Assembly: GCA_963796565.1 (NCBI GenBank)
Contig: CAWCMA010000003.1
Coordinates: 124,001-188,000, forward strand
DNA length: 64,000 nt
Source: JAKAVN01 sp963796565
GTDB taxonomy: Bacteria; Desulfobacterota; Binatia; Binatales; Binataceae
Direction: 5' to 3'
Shown here: positions 34,518 through 42,275 of the stretch, piece by piece
Numbering within the stretch: position 1 is the first letter of the stretch
Layout: every line of letters starts with the position of its first letter
Notes under the pieces: model-generated
Told to the model about the DNA's origin: nothing
Databases searched by the model: none
The model's input: the letters and a program-made list of their open reading frames with translations, nothing else
Program-made: the position numbers and the translations under genes

Positions 34518-35012
34518 ATGACGGTTGAAACGAGGCTGGCGCGCGAGGGTGACGTCGCGGAAATCGCGCGGCTGGTGGCGGCGATCGCGGCTTACAATGA
34601 GTCCGTCGACGAACGCGCGCGGTTTGACTGGGAGGAGATTCGCCAAGCGCCGGCCTGGCTCAAGACGGTGCTAGCCCGCGACCATCATGCACTGTGGGTC
34701 GCCGACGCCGGCGAGGGCCATCTGGTTGGCTACCTGTGGGTGCGCCTGCTGCGCGACCATCAAGGCTACCTGCCGCGGGTGCGCGGTTACGTCCACCATG
34801 CTTACCTGGAGGAGAACTGGCGCGGCAAAGGACTGATGAAGCCGATGCTGGAAGCGGCCTACGAATGGTTTTTATCCAAGGATGTGACGGTGGTGACGTT
34901 GCTGGTGTTGCATCGCAACTGGCTCGGCTCGTCGGCGTGGTACAAGCTCGGCTACGAGGACTGGACCCACGAGCGGCGCCTGGAGCTCAAGCCGCGGGCC
35001 AAGTGGAAGTGA
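34518..35012 (+). CDS. GNAT-family N-acetyltransferase
   Basis: 164 residues. The GNAT fold is seen as 'TRLAREGDVAEIARLVAAIAAYNE', the beta-bulge/acetyl-CoA motif 'VHHAYLEENWRGKGLMKPMLEAAYEWFLSK', and the C-terminal 'LLVLHRNWLGSSAWYKLGYE' (last strands, 'W..lGy'). The substrate is unknown. The Shine-Dalgarno is AAAAAGGAC. It is convergent with the Crp-type regulator, with a gap of 8 bp between stops. Confidence 0.85.
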   Translation: MTVETRLAREGDVAEIARLVAAIAAYNESVDERARFDWEEIRQAPAWLKTVLARDHHALWVADAGEGHLVGYLWVRLLRDHQGYLPRVRGYVHHAYLEENWRGKGLMKPMLEAAYEWFLSKDVTVVTLLVLHRNWLGSSAWYKLGYEDWTHERRLELKPRAKWK

Positions 35013-35020
35013 AGTAGAAG

Positions 35021-35740
35021 TCAGGCATTCGCGCCGTCCGCGACGATCGCCTCGAGCCGCTTCACCGCAACCGTGAGCTTGCGTCCGTCGCGCGAGAGTG
35101 CCTTGCGGCGCTGGAGGTCGTTCATGACCTCGCTGACCTTGGGCCGCGAGGCGCCGACCAGATCGGCGAGCTGCTTGTGCGTCGGTACGATTCCGAGGAC
35201 CACGCCGCGATGGTTCTGCACGCCGAACTCGACCGCCAGTTCGATCAACGCCACCGCCACGCGTTGTAGCAGGGCGAATCCGATAAAACTGGGGTAGCGG
35301 GCGAGGATGCGGCCGATACGGGTTTCCGCTTGCTCGGAGACGCGCGCGTAGGCCCTGTAGTCGACGCCCAGGGTGATCGCGACATAGCGTTCGATCGGTA
35401 GTCTGCCGACCCTGCAATCGCTGAGCGCCATCCACTCGAAGTTATGACCAACCTCCGGGGGCATCTGAGGCAACCTGAAGATCACTCCCGGCATCATCAT
35501 CGCCACCACGCGCGGACCGTCGCCATTGAGATGTCTTAGCTGTGCCGCGCCCGAGAGCAGGATGTGGACTTCCACCGAGGGTTTGCCCAGTTCCTGAAAG
35601 ATGACGCCGTTGCGTTTGACGCTCCTGACCGCCATCGAATCGTCCAGGTCCTTCAGTTGAGCGGCGGAAAGCCAGGACAGGCCCTTTAGCTGTCCCAGCC
35701 GCTCGAGGTCCGAAAGCGTTTCAGGACGGGGCACTCTCAT
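35021..35740 (-). CDS. Crp/Fnr-family transcriptional regulator 1
   Basis: 239 residues. An N-terminal cyclic-nucleotide-binding-like barrel (about 25-125, 'GVIFQELGKPSVEVHILLSGAAQLRHL') and a C-terminal winged helix with 'THKQLADLVGASRPKVSEVMNDLQRRKALSRD' (recognition helix 'SRPKVSEVMNDL'). There are no four N-terminal Cys as in Fnr, so an Fe-S sensor is unlikely. Effector unknown. The start at 35740 is the first ATG of the conserved frame. It is divergent from regulator 2 at 36138, with a 397-bp spacer holding two matching palindromes. Confidence 0.88.
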   Translation of the reverse strand: MRVPRPETLSDLERLGQLKGLSWLSAAQLKDLDDSMAVRSVKRNGVIFQELGKPSVEVHILLSGAAQLRHLNGDGPRVVAMMMPGVIFRLPQMPPEVGHNFEWMALSDCRVGRLPIERYVAITLGVDYRAYARVSEQAETRIGRILARYPSFIGFALLQRVAVALIELAVEFGVQNHRGVVLGIVPTHKQLADLVGASRPKVSEVMNDLQRRKALSRDGRKLTVAVKRLEAIVADGANA

Positions 35741-35962
35741 GGCTCAGCCTCCAGCAAAGACACGAGCCCAAAATGGGCGCGGTAAGGGAAAGTGCAATCC
35801 AGGGATAAGGAACAATCAGGAAGTTTTTTCTCGGCAACCGGCGGCATGTTCTCAACTGTCATCATTGCTCGCTGAGGCGATAACTAATCGAAAGACCGCA
35901 GAAATGTAGCAAAGCACGGAAGCCGAATCTGTACGTCGATGACAAAAAGGCGCCCGATGTCA

Positions 35963-35976
35963 GTAACTGGGGTTAC
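35963..35976. promoter_or_regulatory. GTAAC-N4-GTTAC palindrome, copy 1
   Basis: GTAAC TGGG GTTAC. A 5-4-5 inverted repeat, the geometry of the FNR box (TTGAT-N4-ATCAA) but with different half-sites. It lies 223 bp from the start of regulator 1 and 162 bp from regulator 2. Confidence 0.6.
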
Positions 35977-36101
35977 TCACTCGTTCTTTTTTGTGCGATT
36001 TGTAGGGCGAGCGACATATTCCAGTTCGCGAGCCTCGTCGCGCTACTTCGGGGATAGCAGGGTCGCAGGCTGGCGAGTCGATTTCGGGAATGACTGCAGT
36101 A

Positions 36102-36115
36102 GTAACCCGCGTTAC
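36102..36115. promoter_or_regulatory. GTAAC-N4-GTTAC palindrome, copy 2
   Basis: GTAAC CCGC GTTAC, identical half-sites to copy 1, 139 bp away. It lies 22 bp upstream of the regulator 2 start codon, between promoter and ribosome-binding site, so autorepression is the obvious reading. Confidence 0.65.
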
Positions 36116-36137
36116 ATTGTAGGAGTATCGTGGACTG

Positions 36138-36911
36138 ATGAGGCCATCCAGCTCAAGCAGACCGGCGCGCAAGGCGGTCACCATCGAACTCGCGGAGCAT
36201 CGCAGCACGAGCGATTCGAGGAGGCTGCGGCTCGATCTGGCCGCGGTGAGAGGCCTCGCCGGACTTTCTTCCGAGCAGCTCGGCGTGCTGAGCGGTCAAC
36301 TCAGAGTTCGCAGGTTTCGCAAGCGCGCGATCGTTTACAGCGCAAAGCAAGCGGGCGATACCATCCACATCATGCTTTCGGGCGTCGCCCGCCTCACCGT
36401 TATTAACCGCAAGGACGAACGCGTCCTGCTTGAAGTCCTCGGGCCGGGCGACGTGATCTGCATTCCCACGCTGCTACCCGACGTGCGTCACAGTCTGGAA
36501 TGTGAAGCGTTCACCGAGTGCCAGATAGGCGTGCTCAGCGCTCAGGCCCTGGTCGAAACCGCCGACCTGCAGTATGACTCCTTCCTCCTTGCACTGAGGC
36601 TCACGATGGGCCGGTGGTGGGCGCTCTTGGTGCGTCAATCCCGTTTCGTCGATCAGACGCTGGAAGAACGCATCGCGGTCGCGCTGCTCGACCTCGCTGA
36701 CAAGTTTGGCCTGCCCGACACGCGCGGCACGATCATCAACATGCGCTTCGGTCATCGCAACATCGCGGAGTTGGTAAGCGGTTCGCGTCCCAAGGTCAGC
36801 GTGTGTCTGAAGCGATTCGCGAGAGAGGGGGCGCTTATCCAGGAGGGGCGGCGAATCATCGTGGTGCGGGAGAAGCTCAGCGAGATCCTCAACCGAAGCT
36901 TCGAGCGCTGA
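36138..36911 (+). CDS. Crp/Fnr-family transcriptional regulator 2
   Basis: 257 residues. The cNMP-like barrel covers about 45-150 ('KRAIVYSAKQAGDTIHIMLSGVARLTVINRK'), followed by a long dimerisation helix and a winged helix with 'GHRNIAELVSGSRPKVSVCLKRFAREGALIQEGRR'. Its recognition helix 'SRPKVSVCLKRF' shares the 'SRPKVS' core with regulator 1, which fits the shared operators. The first 30 residues are an Arg/Ser-rich extension. The single Cys residues do not form an Fe-S motif. It is followed at 308 bp by the isc operon, whose control by this regulator is possible. Confidence 0.88.
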   Translation: MRPSSSSRPARKAVTIELAEHRSTSDSRRLRLDLAAVRGLAGLSSEQLGVLSGQLRVRRFRKRAIVYSAKQAGDTIHIMLSGVARLTVINRKDERVLLEVLGPGDVICIPTLLPDVRHSLECEAFTECQIGVLSAQALVETADLQYDSFLLALRLTMGRWWALLVRQSRFVDQTLEERIAVALLDLADKFGLPDTRGTIINMRFGHRNIAELVSGSRPKVSVCLKRFAREGALIQEGRRIIVVREKLSEILNRSFER

Positions 36912-36989
36912 TCGCGATTGCGCCTTTGCCTGACCTGTCGGTAAGCTGCACATCCTGTTGCGGTCAAGATGAACGCCCGCGGCGTCTCA

Positions 36990-37081
36990 AGCTCATAACG
37001 CCTTGCGGCATCACGAGCTTACGATACCCGGCGGCATGACAGGCTTATAACACTCTGTCCTGAACTGGTGCTGGGCTTATG
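36990..37081 (+). repeat. Degenerate direct repeats upstream of the isc promoter
   Basis: (A/G)GCT(C/T)A(T/C)(A/G)A occurs at 36990 (AGCTCATAA), 37016 (AGCTTACGA), 37042 (GGCTTATAA) and 37074 (GGCTTATG). The first three are spaced exactly 26 bp. They precede the -35 element, as upstream activator sites would. Confidence 0.5.
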
Positions 37082-37087
37082 TTCCGT

Positions 37088-37117
37088 TTGACACTTAGAC
37101 GGGTTAAGCCTTATACT
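37088..37117 (+). promoter_or_regulatory. Predicted sigma70 promoter of the isc operon
   Basis: TTGACA (37088-37093), 18-bp spacer, TATACT (37112-37117). The -35 is a perfect consensus and the -10 one base from TATAAT. It is the best-looking promoter in the window and lies 103 bp upstream of iscS. Confidence 0.75.
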
Positions 37118-37187
37118 CGACCTTGTAAGTCCACTAATTTGACAGCCGCACTATTGCGGCGCTATTTCTGAGACGGGTGTTTGCACT

Positions 37188-37215
37188 CGAGAGGGTTCGG
37201 ACGAGAGGGTTCGGA
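37188..37215 (+). repeat. 14-bp perfect tandem duplication over the iscS Shine-Dalgarno
   Basis: CGAGAGGGTTCGGA occurs twice back to back, 37188-37201 and 37202-37215, placing two GAGAGGG Shine-Dalgarno-like sequences 5' of the iscS ATG at 37220. Confidence 0.75.
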
Positions 37216-37219
37216 ATCG

Positions 37220-38437
37220 ATGGTCAAGCTGCCGATATACATGGATAACCACGCGACGACGCCGGTCGATCCGCGGGTGCTAGAGGCGATGCTGCCGTAC
37301 TTCACGCAGAAGTTTGGTAACGCCGCCAGCCGCAACCATAGCTTCGGTTGGGAGGCTGAGGAGGCGGTTGACAAGGCGCGCCATCAGATAGCCGCGCTCG
37401 TCAACGCCAAGGCCAAGGAGATCATCTTCACCAGCGGCGCGACCGAGTCCGACAACGAGGCGATCAAGGGAGTTGCCGAGTTCTACAAGGACAAGGGCAA
37501 CCACATCATCACCTGCGTCACTGAGCACAAGGCGGTGCTCGACAGTTGCCGGGCGCTGGAGCGCGCGGGCAAGGCGACCGTGACCTACCTTACGGTGGAC
37601 AAATACGGAATGGTCGACCCCGACGCGGTGCGCCGGGCGATTACCGATAAGACCGTGCTGATCTCGATCATGTACGCCAACAACGAGGTTGGGACGATCC
37701 ATCCGATTCGCGAGATCGGGCGCATCGCCAAAGAGCGGGGCGTCATCTTCCACTGCGACGCGGTGCAGGCGGTGGGCAAGATTCCGGTCGACGTCGAGCG
37801 CGACGGAATCGACCTGCTTGCGATGTCGGGACATAAGCTTTACGGGCCCAAGGGCGTGGGCGCGCTGTACGTGCGGGCCAAGGGGCCGCGCGTGCGCCTG
37901 ACCCCGATTATCGACGGCGGCGGCCACGAGCGCGGGATGCGCTCGGGCACGCTCAACGTGCCGGGCATCGTGGGCTTCGGTGCGGCGTGCGAGATTGCGG
38001 GCCAGGAGATGCAGAGCGAGGGCGTCCGGATGCGCTCGCTGCGCGACAAGTTACAGGCGGGACTGTTCGAGCGCCTGGATGAGGTCTATCTCAACGGGCA
38101 TCCGACCGAGCGTCTGCCCGGCAATCTCAACGTCAGCTTCGCCTATGTCGAGGGCGAGTCGCTGCTGATGGGAGTCAACGACGTGGCGGTGAGTTCGGGC
38201 TCGGCCTGCACCTCGGCCACGTTAGAGCCGTCGTACGTGATTCGCGCGCTCGGCACCAACGAGGAATTGGCGCACAGCTCGATCCGTTTCGGAGTGGGCC
38301 GCTTCAATACCGAGGAAGAGGTCGACTTCGTGACCGAGCGGGTCTCGCGCGAGGTCAAGCGGCTGCGCGAGATGTCGCCGCTGTACGAGATGGCGCGCGA
38401 GGGAATCGATCTTAAATCCGTCAACTGGCGGGCGTAA
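37220..38437 (+). CDS. iscS: Cysteine desulfurase IscS
   Basis: Takes sulfur from cysteine with PLP and hands it to IscU as a persulfide (cytosol). 405 residues. The PLP region is 'DNHATTPVDPRVLEAMLPY', the PLP-Lys lies in 'MSGHKLYGPKGVGALY', and the persulfide Cys in the flexible loop 'SSGSACTSATLEPSYVIRAL'. The family C-terminus 'REMSPLYEMAREGIDLKSVNW' is intact. The longer frame starts at 37181, but homology and the tandem Shine-Dalgarno favour the ATG at 37220. First gene of a six-gene ISC operon; short gaps (26 bp to iscU) imply one message. Confidence 0.97.
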   Translation: MVKLPIYMDNHATTPVDPRVLEAMLPYFTQKFGNAASRNHSFGWEAEEAVDKARHQIAALVNAKAKEIIFTSGATESDNEAIKGVAEFYKDKGNHIITCVTEHKAVLDSCRALERAGKATVTYLTVDKYGMVDPDAVRRAITDKTVLISIMYANNEVGTIHPIREIGRIAKERGVIFHCDAVQAVGKIPVDVERDGIDLLAMSGHKLYGPKGVGALYVRAKGPRVRLTPIIDGGGHERGMRSGTLNVPGIVGFGAACEIAGQEMQSEGVRMRSLRDKLQAGLFERLDEVYLNGHPTERLPGNLNVSFAYVEGESLLMGVNDVAVSSGSACTSATLEPSYVIRALGTNEELAHSSIRFGVGRFNTEEEVDFVTERVSREVKRLREMSPLYEMAREGIDLKSVNWRA

Positions 38438-38463
38438 TCAGGGGCTAAACGACCGGAGGCGTC

Positions 38464-38919
38464 ATGGCTTATTCAGATAAAGTTCTCGAGCACTATAACA
38501 ATCCGCGCAACGTCGGCAGTTTCGCCAAGGACGATCCCGGTGTCGGCACCGGCGTGGTCGGCGCGCCCGAATGCGGCGACGTGATGAAGCTCCAGCTCCG
38601 GATCAGCGACAACGGCGTAATCGAGGACGCGCGCTTCAAGACTTTCGGCTGCGGTAGCGCGATCGCCTCGTCCAGCTACGTCACGGAACTGGTCAAGGGC
38701 AAGCATATCGACGAGGCGATGACCATCAAGAACACGGTGATCGTGAAGGAATTGAATCTTCCGCCGGTGAAAATTCACTGCTCGGTGCTGGCTGAGGATG
38801 CTATAAAAGCGGCAATCACCGACTGGCGCACCCGCAAGGGTGCGGCCGCCGCGGGCGAGGCCAACGGCAACGGCGAAGTGGAGAGCAAATCCGCGCAGGG
38901 TAAATCCGCTCAGGGCTAA
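38464..38919 (+). CDS. iscU: Fe-S cluster scaffold IscU, with a repeated C-terminal tail
   Basis: Scaffold on which [2Fe-2S] clusters are built from IscS sulfur. 151 residues, about 25 more than usual. The three cluster Cys are visible in 'GAPECGDVMKL', 'FGCGSAIASSS' and 'KIHCSVLAEDAI'; the Asp of 'CGD' is intact, as is the chaperone motif 'LPPVK' (HscA recognition). The extra C-terminal tail is 'GAAAAGEANGNGEVESKSAQGKSAQG', ending in a short SAQGK duplication, and is probably disordered. The duplicated 3' sequence (AAATCCGCGCAGGG / AAATCCGCTCAGGG) shows a recent local duplication. Confidence 0.96.
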   Translation: MAYSDKVLEHYNNPRNVGSFAKDDPGVGTGVVGAPECGDVMKLQLRISDNGVIEDARFKTFGCGSAIASSSYVTELVKGKHIDEAMTIKNTVIVKELNLPPVKIHCSVLAEDAIKAAITDWRTRKGAAAAGEANGNGEVESKSAQGKSAQG

Positions 38920-38982
38920 GCGCGGCAAGGTTGAGCGGAAACGATCAGCAGATAGAGCGCGGTAAACAAGTCGGTAATAGAA

Positions 38983-39297
38983 ATGATTTCGCTGTCTGAA
39001 AACGCGGTCTCCAAGATAAAGCAGCTCTCGTCCGAGAAGCCCGGCAAGGGCTTGCGGGTGAAGGTGGTCGGCGGGGGATGCTCCGGCTTGCAGTATCGGA
39101 TGGAGCTCGACGACGCCAAGGAGCGTGACAAGATTTTCGAACGTGACGGCGCGCAGCTTATCGTCGACAAGAAAAGCTTCCTCTACCTCAACGGTTCGGA
39201 ACTCGACTACTCCGAGGAATTGATGGCCTCGGGCTTCAAGGTGGTCAACCCCAACGCCAAGCGGACGTGTGGATGTGGAGAGTCGTTCGTCGTATGA
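38983..39297 (+). CDS. iscA: A-type Fe-S carrier IscA
   Basis: A-type carrier that passes iron or Fe-S clusters to target apoproteins. 104 residues, the usual size. The three ligands are Cys35-like in 'GGGCSGLQYRMEL' and the C-terminal 'CGCGESF'. Mid-sequence 'SFLYLNGSELDYSEELMASGFKVVNPNAKRTCGCG' is typical. It follows iscU after a 63-bp gap without visible terminator, in the same operon. Confidence 0.95.
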   Translation: MISLSENAVSKIKQLSSEKPGKGLRVKVVGGGCSGLQYRMELDDAKERDKIFERDGAQLIVDKKSFLYLNGSELDYSEELMASGFKVVNPNAKRTCGCGESFVV

Positions 39298-39321
39298 CGA
39301 CGCGGGGATCAAGGCGTAGCG

Positions 39322-39972
39322 ATGGTGCGATGCCCCTCATGCGTGCGGCAGAGCGAGCCGCGTTTGACCTGCCCCGAGTGCGGGGCGCCGCTCGGCGTTG
39401 AGCTCGATCTCTTCGCCGCGCTCGATTTGCCGCGCAAGCTCGCCCTCGATCCGCGTGAACTCGAACGCATCTATCACGAGGCCGGCCGCCGCATTCATCC
39501 TGACCGTTTCGCGGCTGCGACGCCCGCGGTGAAGCAGGCGAGTCTCAAGAGCACGGCGCTCCTGACCCGCAGCTATCGCACCTTGCGCGACCCGGTAAGC
39601 CGGGGGCGTTACTGGCTGGAGCTGATGGACGAGAAGCTCGCCGAGAACAACCAGCGGGTGCCGTCCGAGCTGGCGGAGCTGGTGTTCGAGGTACAGGAGC
39701 AACTCGGGGAGCTACGGGAAACGCACAACGGAAGCGCCAACGCGCTCGCCGCTGCGATTAAAGAGCGGCGCGGAGAACTTGAACGATTGGTAGCCATGAC
39801 GCAGGAGGAGCTGGAGCGCAATTTCGCGCGCTGGGACGGTGGAGCGGCGGAGCGTCAGGAGCTGGTCAGCGAATTGAAATCCGTACTTTCTAAAAACGCC
39901 TATCTGCGGACGCTTACCCGCGACGTCGACCGCGCGCTCGAGAGCGCCACGGCCGAGATAAAGACCAATTGA
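39322..39972 (+). CDS. hscB: HscB co-chaperone with N-terminal zinc ribbon
   Basis: J-domain protein that delivers IscU to HscA and stimulates its ATPase. 216 residues. The J domain carries the invariant HPD in 'GRRIHPDRFAAAT' and 'LNSYRTLRDP'-like 'LTRSYRTLRDPVSRGRYWL'; the C-terminal helical bundle is complete. Unlike E. coli HscB, it begins with a Cys4 motif 'CPSCVRQ' and 'CPECGAP' (residues about 4-25). This resembles the N-terminal ribbon of eukaryotic HSC20/HSCB. It is 24 bp after iscA and 57 bp before hscA. Confidence 0.94.
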   Translation: MVRCPSCVRQSEPRLTCPECGAPLGVELDLFAALDLPRKLALDPRELERIYHEAGRRIHPDRFAAATPAVKQASLKSTALLTRSYRTLRDPVSRGRYWLELMDEKLAENNQRVPSELAELVFEVQEQLGELRETHNGSANALAAAIKERRGELERLVAMTQEELERNFARWDGGAAERQELVSELKSVLSKNAYLRTLTRDVDRALESATAEIKTN

Positions 39973-40029
39973 GGAAATAACCCTAACCGCGTCCGGACCG
40001 CGCGTGCGGCGCCCGGCGCAGCGCTACCT

Positions 40030-41892
40030 ATGTCTCGTATATTCGGCATCGATCTAGGAACCACCAACAGCTTGATTGCGGTTATGGAAGGCGAGCGTCC
40101 GCGAATCGTCGCCGACCCTGAGACCGGCGATCGGTTGCTGCCCTCGGTGGTCGCCATAGCGCCCCAGGGCGAGGTCTTCGTGGGCGAGCGAGCGATCGCG
40201 ATGGAGCCGCATCTCACGGTCGAACGTGACGGGCGCATCCACGCCGTCGGTTTCGAGGGCGGTGAGGCGGGCGCCGTAGTGCGCTCGGTCAAGCGCTACA
40301 TGGGGCTTGGCGGCGATGAGGTTGCCGCCGAGGATCGCCATCGCTACAGCTTCGCCGACTTCACGGGGCCGGTGGTGCGTTTCGCGATCGGCAAGCGCAC
40401 CTTCACGCCGTCACAGATTTCCGCCGAGATTTTGCGCGCGCTTAAGGCCCGCGCCGAGGCCGCGCTCGGCGAGCAGGTCGAGCGCGTGGTGGTCACGGTC
40501 CCGGCCTACTTCAACGATGGTCAGCGCCAGGCCACCAAGGACGCCGGGAGGCTCGCCGGGCTCGACGTGGTGCGCTTGGTCAATGAGCCGACCGCGGCCT
40601 CGCTCGCTTACGGGCTGCATCAGATGGCCGAGGGGCGGGTCGCGGTCTATGACCTTGGCGGCGGCACGTTCGACATCTCGATCCTCAACATCAAGGGCGG
40701 GATTTTCGAGGTGCTGGCGACTAACGGCGATACCCATCTGGGCGGCGATGACTTTGACCGCCTGCTGGTCGACCTGCTGCTCGCGGACCTTGCGCCCGAG
40801 CGGCGGCTCGATCGACACGTCTGGAACAGCGCCCGGCTTGCCGCCGAGGCGGCCAAGAAACGACTCAGCGATCACGACGAAGCCGAGATACGGCTTGCGC
40901 TGCCGGACCGCGAGGTACGCAGAATTGTCAGCCGCTCCGAGTTCGAACGGATGGCCGGCGCACTGGTCGACCGCTCGCTGAAACGATGCCGGATGGCGCT
41001 TGCCGACGCGCAGCTCAAGGCCGCCGACATTGACGCGGTGGTGCTGGTGGGCGGATCGACGCGCGTACCGCTGGTACGTCGGGGGGTCGCGGAACTGTTC
41101 GGACGCGAGCCGCTTTGCGCGCTCGATCCGGATCAGGTGGTCGCGCTAGGTGCCGCGGTGCAGGCGGGCGTCCTGATGGGCTCGCAGGGCGACATGCTGC
41201 TGCTCGACGTCGTGCCCTTGTCCCTGGGAATCGAAACGATGGGCGGTGTGATGGAGCGTCTGATCCATCGCAACACCACCATCCCGACCAGCGTGGCGGA
41301 GGGCTTCACGACCGCGGTCGACAACCAGACCCACGTCGATATACACGTGGTCCAGGGTGAGCGCGAGCTGGCCGCGGATTGCCGCTCGCTGGCGCGGTTC
41401 AAGCTGGGCCCGATTGAATCGCAACCGGCGGGCCTGCCGCGTATCGAGGTCACCTTCCTAATCGACGCCAACGGGATCCTCAACGTCACGGCGCGCGACC
41501 AACGCACCGGGCGGGAGCATTCGGTTGACATCAAGCCGAGCTACGGGCTGACCGACGAAGAAATTGAACGGATGCTTGAAGAATCGATAGATCTCGGAGA
41601 GCAGGATATCGAGCAGAGGCTACTGATTGTAGCGCGTAACGATGCTGCCCAACTGTTAGGCGCATTGACCAAGCAACTTGATGAGTACGGGTCTCTGATT
41701 CAGGCAGATGAGCGGGCGCACGTAGAGGAATCCGCCTCGAAGCTGGAAAAGGCTCGAAATGGCACAGATCATGCTTACATTTCAGCTTTGGTCGAAGAAT
41801 TAAATCAGCTCACGACCCCATTTGCCGAGAGAATCATGGATTATGCGATAGGCCGGGCGCTCGAAAAGAAGTCGATAGAAGAGCTGTCGTAG
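40030..41892 (+). CDS. hscA: Hsp70-type Fe-S chaperone HscA
   Basis: ATP-dependent chaperone dedicated to releasing clusters from IscU. 620 residues. Nucleotide-binding domain: 'GIDLGTTNSLIAVMEG', 'VVTVPAYFNDGQRQATKDAG' and 'VLVGGSTRVPLVRRGVAELFG'; a hydrophobic linker 'DMLLLDVVPLSLGIETM'; substrate domain and helical lid. HscA identity comes from operon position and the HscA-like shortened lid; by sequence alone it could be another DnaK. The DNA drops in GC from about 41570 onwards (30/60 on the line at 41641), inside the lid. Confidence 0.93.
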   Translation: MSRIFGIDLGTTNSLIAVMEGERPRIVADPETGDRLLPSVVAIAPQGEVFVGERAIAMEPHLTVERDGRIHAVGFEGGEAGAVVRSVKRYMGLGGDEVAAEDRHRYSFADFTGPVVRFAIGKRTFTPSQISAEILRALKARAEAALGEQVERVVVTVPAYFNDGQRQATKDAGRLAGLDVVRLVNEPTAASLAYGLHQMAEGRVAVYDLGGGTFDISILNIKGGIFEVLATNGDTHLGGDDFDRLLVDLLLADLAPERRLDRHVWNSARLAAEAAKKRLSDHDEAEIRLALPDREVRRIVSRSEFERMAGALVDRSLKRCRMALADAQLKAADIDAVVLVGGSTRVPLVRRGVAELFGREPLCALDPDQVVALGAAVQAGVLMGSQGDMLLLDVVPLSLGIETMGGVMERLIHRNTTIPTSVAEGFTTAVDNQTHVDIHVVQGERELAADCRSLARFKLGPIESQPAGLPRIEVTFLIDANGILNVTARDQRTGREHSVDIKPSYGLTDEEIERMLEESIDLGEQDIEQRLLIVARNDAAQLLGALTKQLDEYGSLIQADERAHVEESASKLEKARNGTDHAYISALVEELNQLTTPFAERIMDYAIGRALEKKSIEELS

Positions 41893-41973
41893 CCATCGGG
41901 TGCCGTAATTGTTGGGCACTTGCAGCATTTTTCAGCCGGTTATCAATCGGCTCTCAGTGAGGAGAAGGGGCAA

Positions 41974-42192
41974 ATGGGTTTGAAATGGGACCAAGCGCAG
42001 GAGATAGCCGAAGTACTAACGGAAAATCATCCTGGCATTAACCCACTTCAGGTGCGATTTACCGATTTGCGACAGTGGGTGGCAGATTTGGACGAGTTTG
42101 ACGACGATTTGGCTGGCTCCAGCGAATCTAAGCTCGAAGCTATCCAAATGGCTTGGAATGAAATTTACGAAGAAAACAACGAAGACGAATGA
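41974..42192 (+). CDS. iscX: IscX (YfhJ) Fe-S regulatory/assembly protein
   Basis: 72 residues. Acidic, small helical protein that binds IscS and iron. 'GLKWDQAQEIAEVLTENHPGINPLQVRFTDLRQWVADLDEFDDD' and 'LEAIQMAWNEIYEE' match the IscX pattern (winged-helix-like, Asp/Glu-rich). The upstream frame begins at 41920, but IscX proteins start at 'MGLKW', and GAGGAGAAGGGG lies just before that ATG at 41974. It closes the ISC operon; the ferredoxin gene that normally sits between hscA and iscX is absent. Confidence 0.92.
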   Translation: MGLKWDQAQEIAEVLTENHPGINPLQVRFTDLRQWVADLDEFDDDLAGSSESKLEAIQMAWNEIYEENNEDE

Positions 42193-42221
42193 CTGCCGAA
42201 ACGTGACCGTGCTGAAACGAT

Positions 42222-42265
42222 GACGATCTTGTGACGGGCGATCTTATCAGGACGATCTTGTAACG
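42222..42265 (+). repeat. Three 14-15-bp direct repeats after iscX
   Basis: GACGATCTTGTGACG (42222), GGCGATCTTATCAG (42237) and GACGATCTTGTAACG (42251), spaced 14-15 bp, in the gap between iscX and the gene at 42361. Confidence 0.55.
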
Positions 42266-42275
42266 AAACAGATGA

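Larger units (their letters stand above)
35741..36137. promoter_or_regulatory. 397-bp divergent region between two Crp/Fnr genes
   Basis: Contains the two palindromes listed separately. Elsewhere it is AT-richer than the genes. An AGGAG at 36121-36125 serves regulator 2, and the rest shows no assignable RNA or coding frame. Confidence 0.6.
36912..37219 (+). promoter_or_regulatory. 308-bp isc-operon upstream region
   Basis: Holds degenerate ~26-bp-spaced repeats, a sigma70-type promoter and a 14-bp tandem duplication over the Shine-Dalgarno, all listed separately. No coding frame is supported. There is no iscR gene here. Confidence 0.7.

Noticed and set aside
37088..37180. IscR-binding site at the isc promoter
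   Set aside because: No sequence matches the IscR type 1 or 2 consensus and no iscR gene is present.
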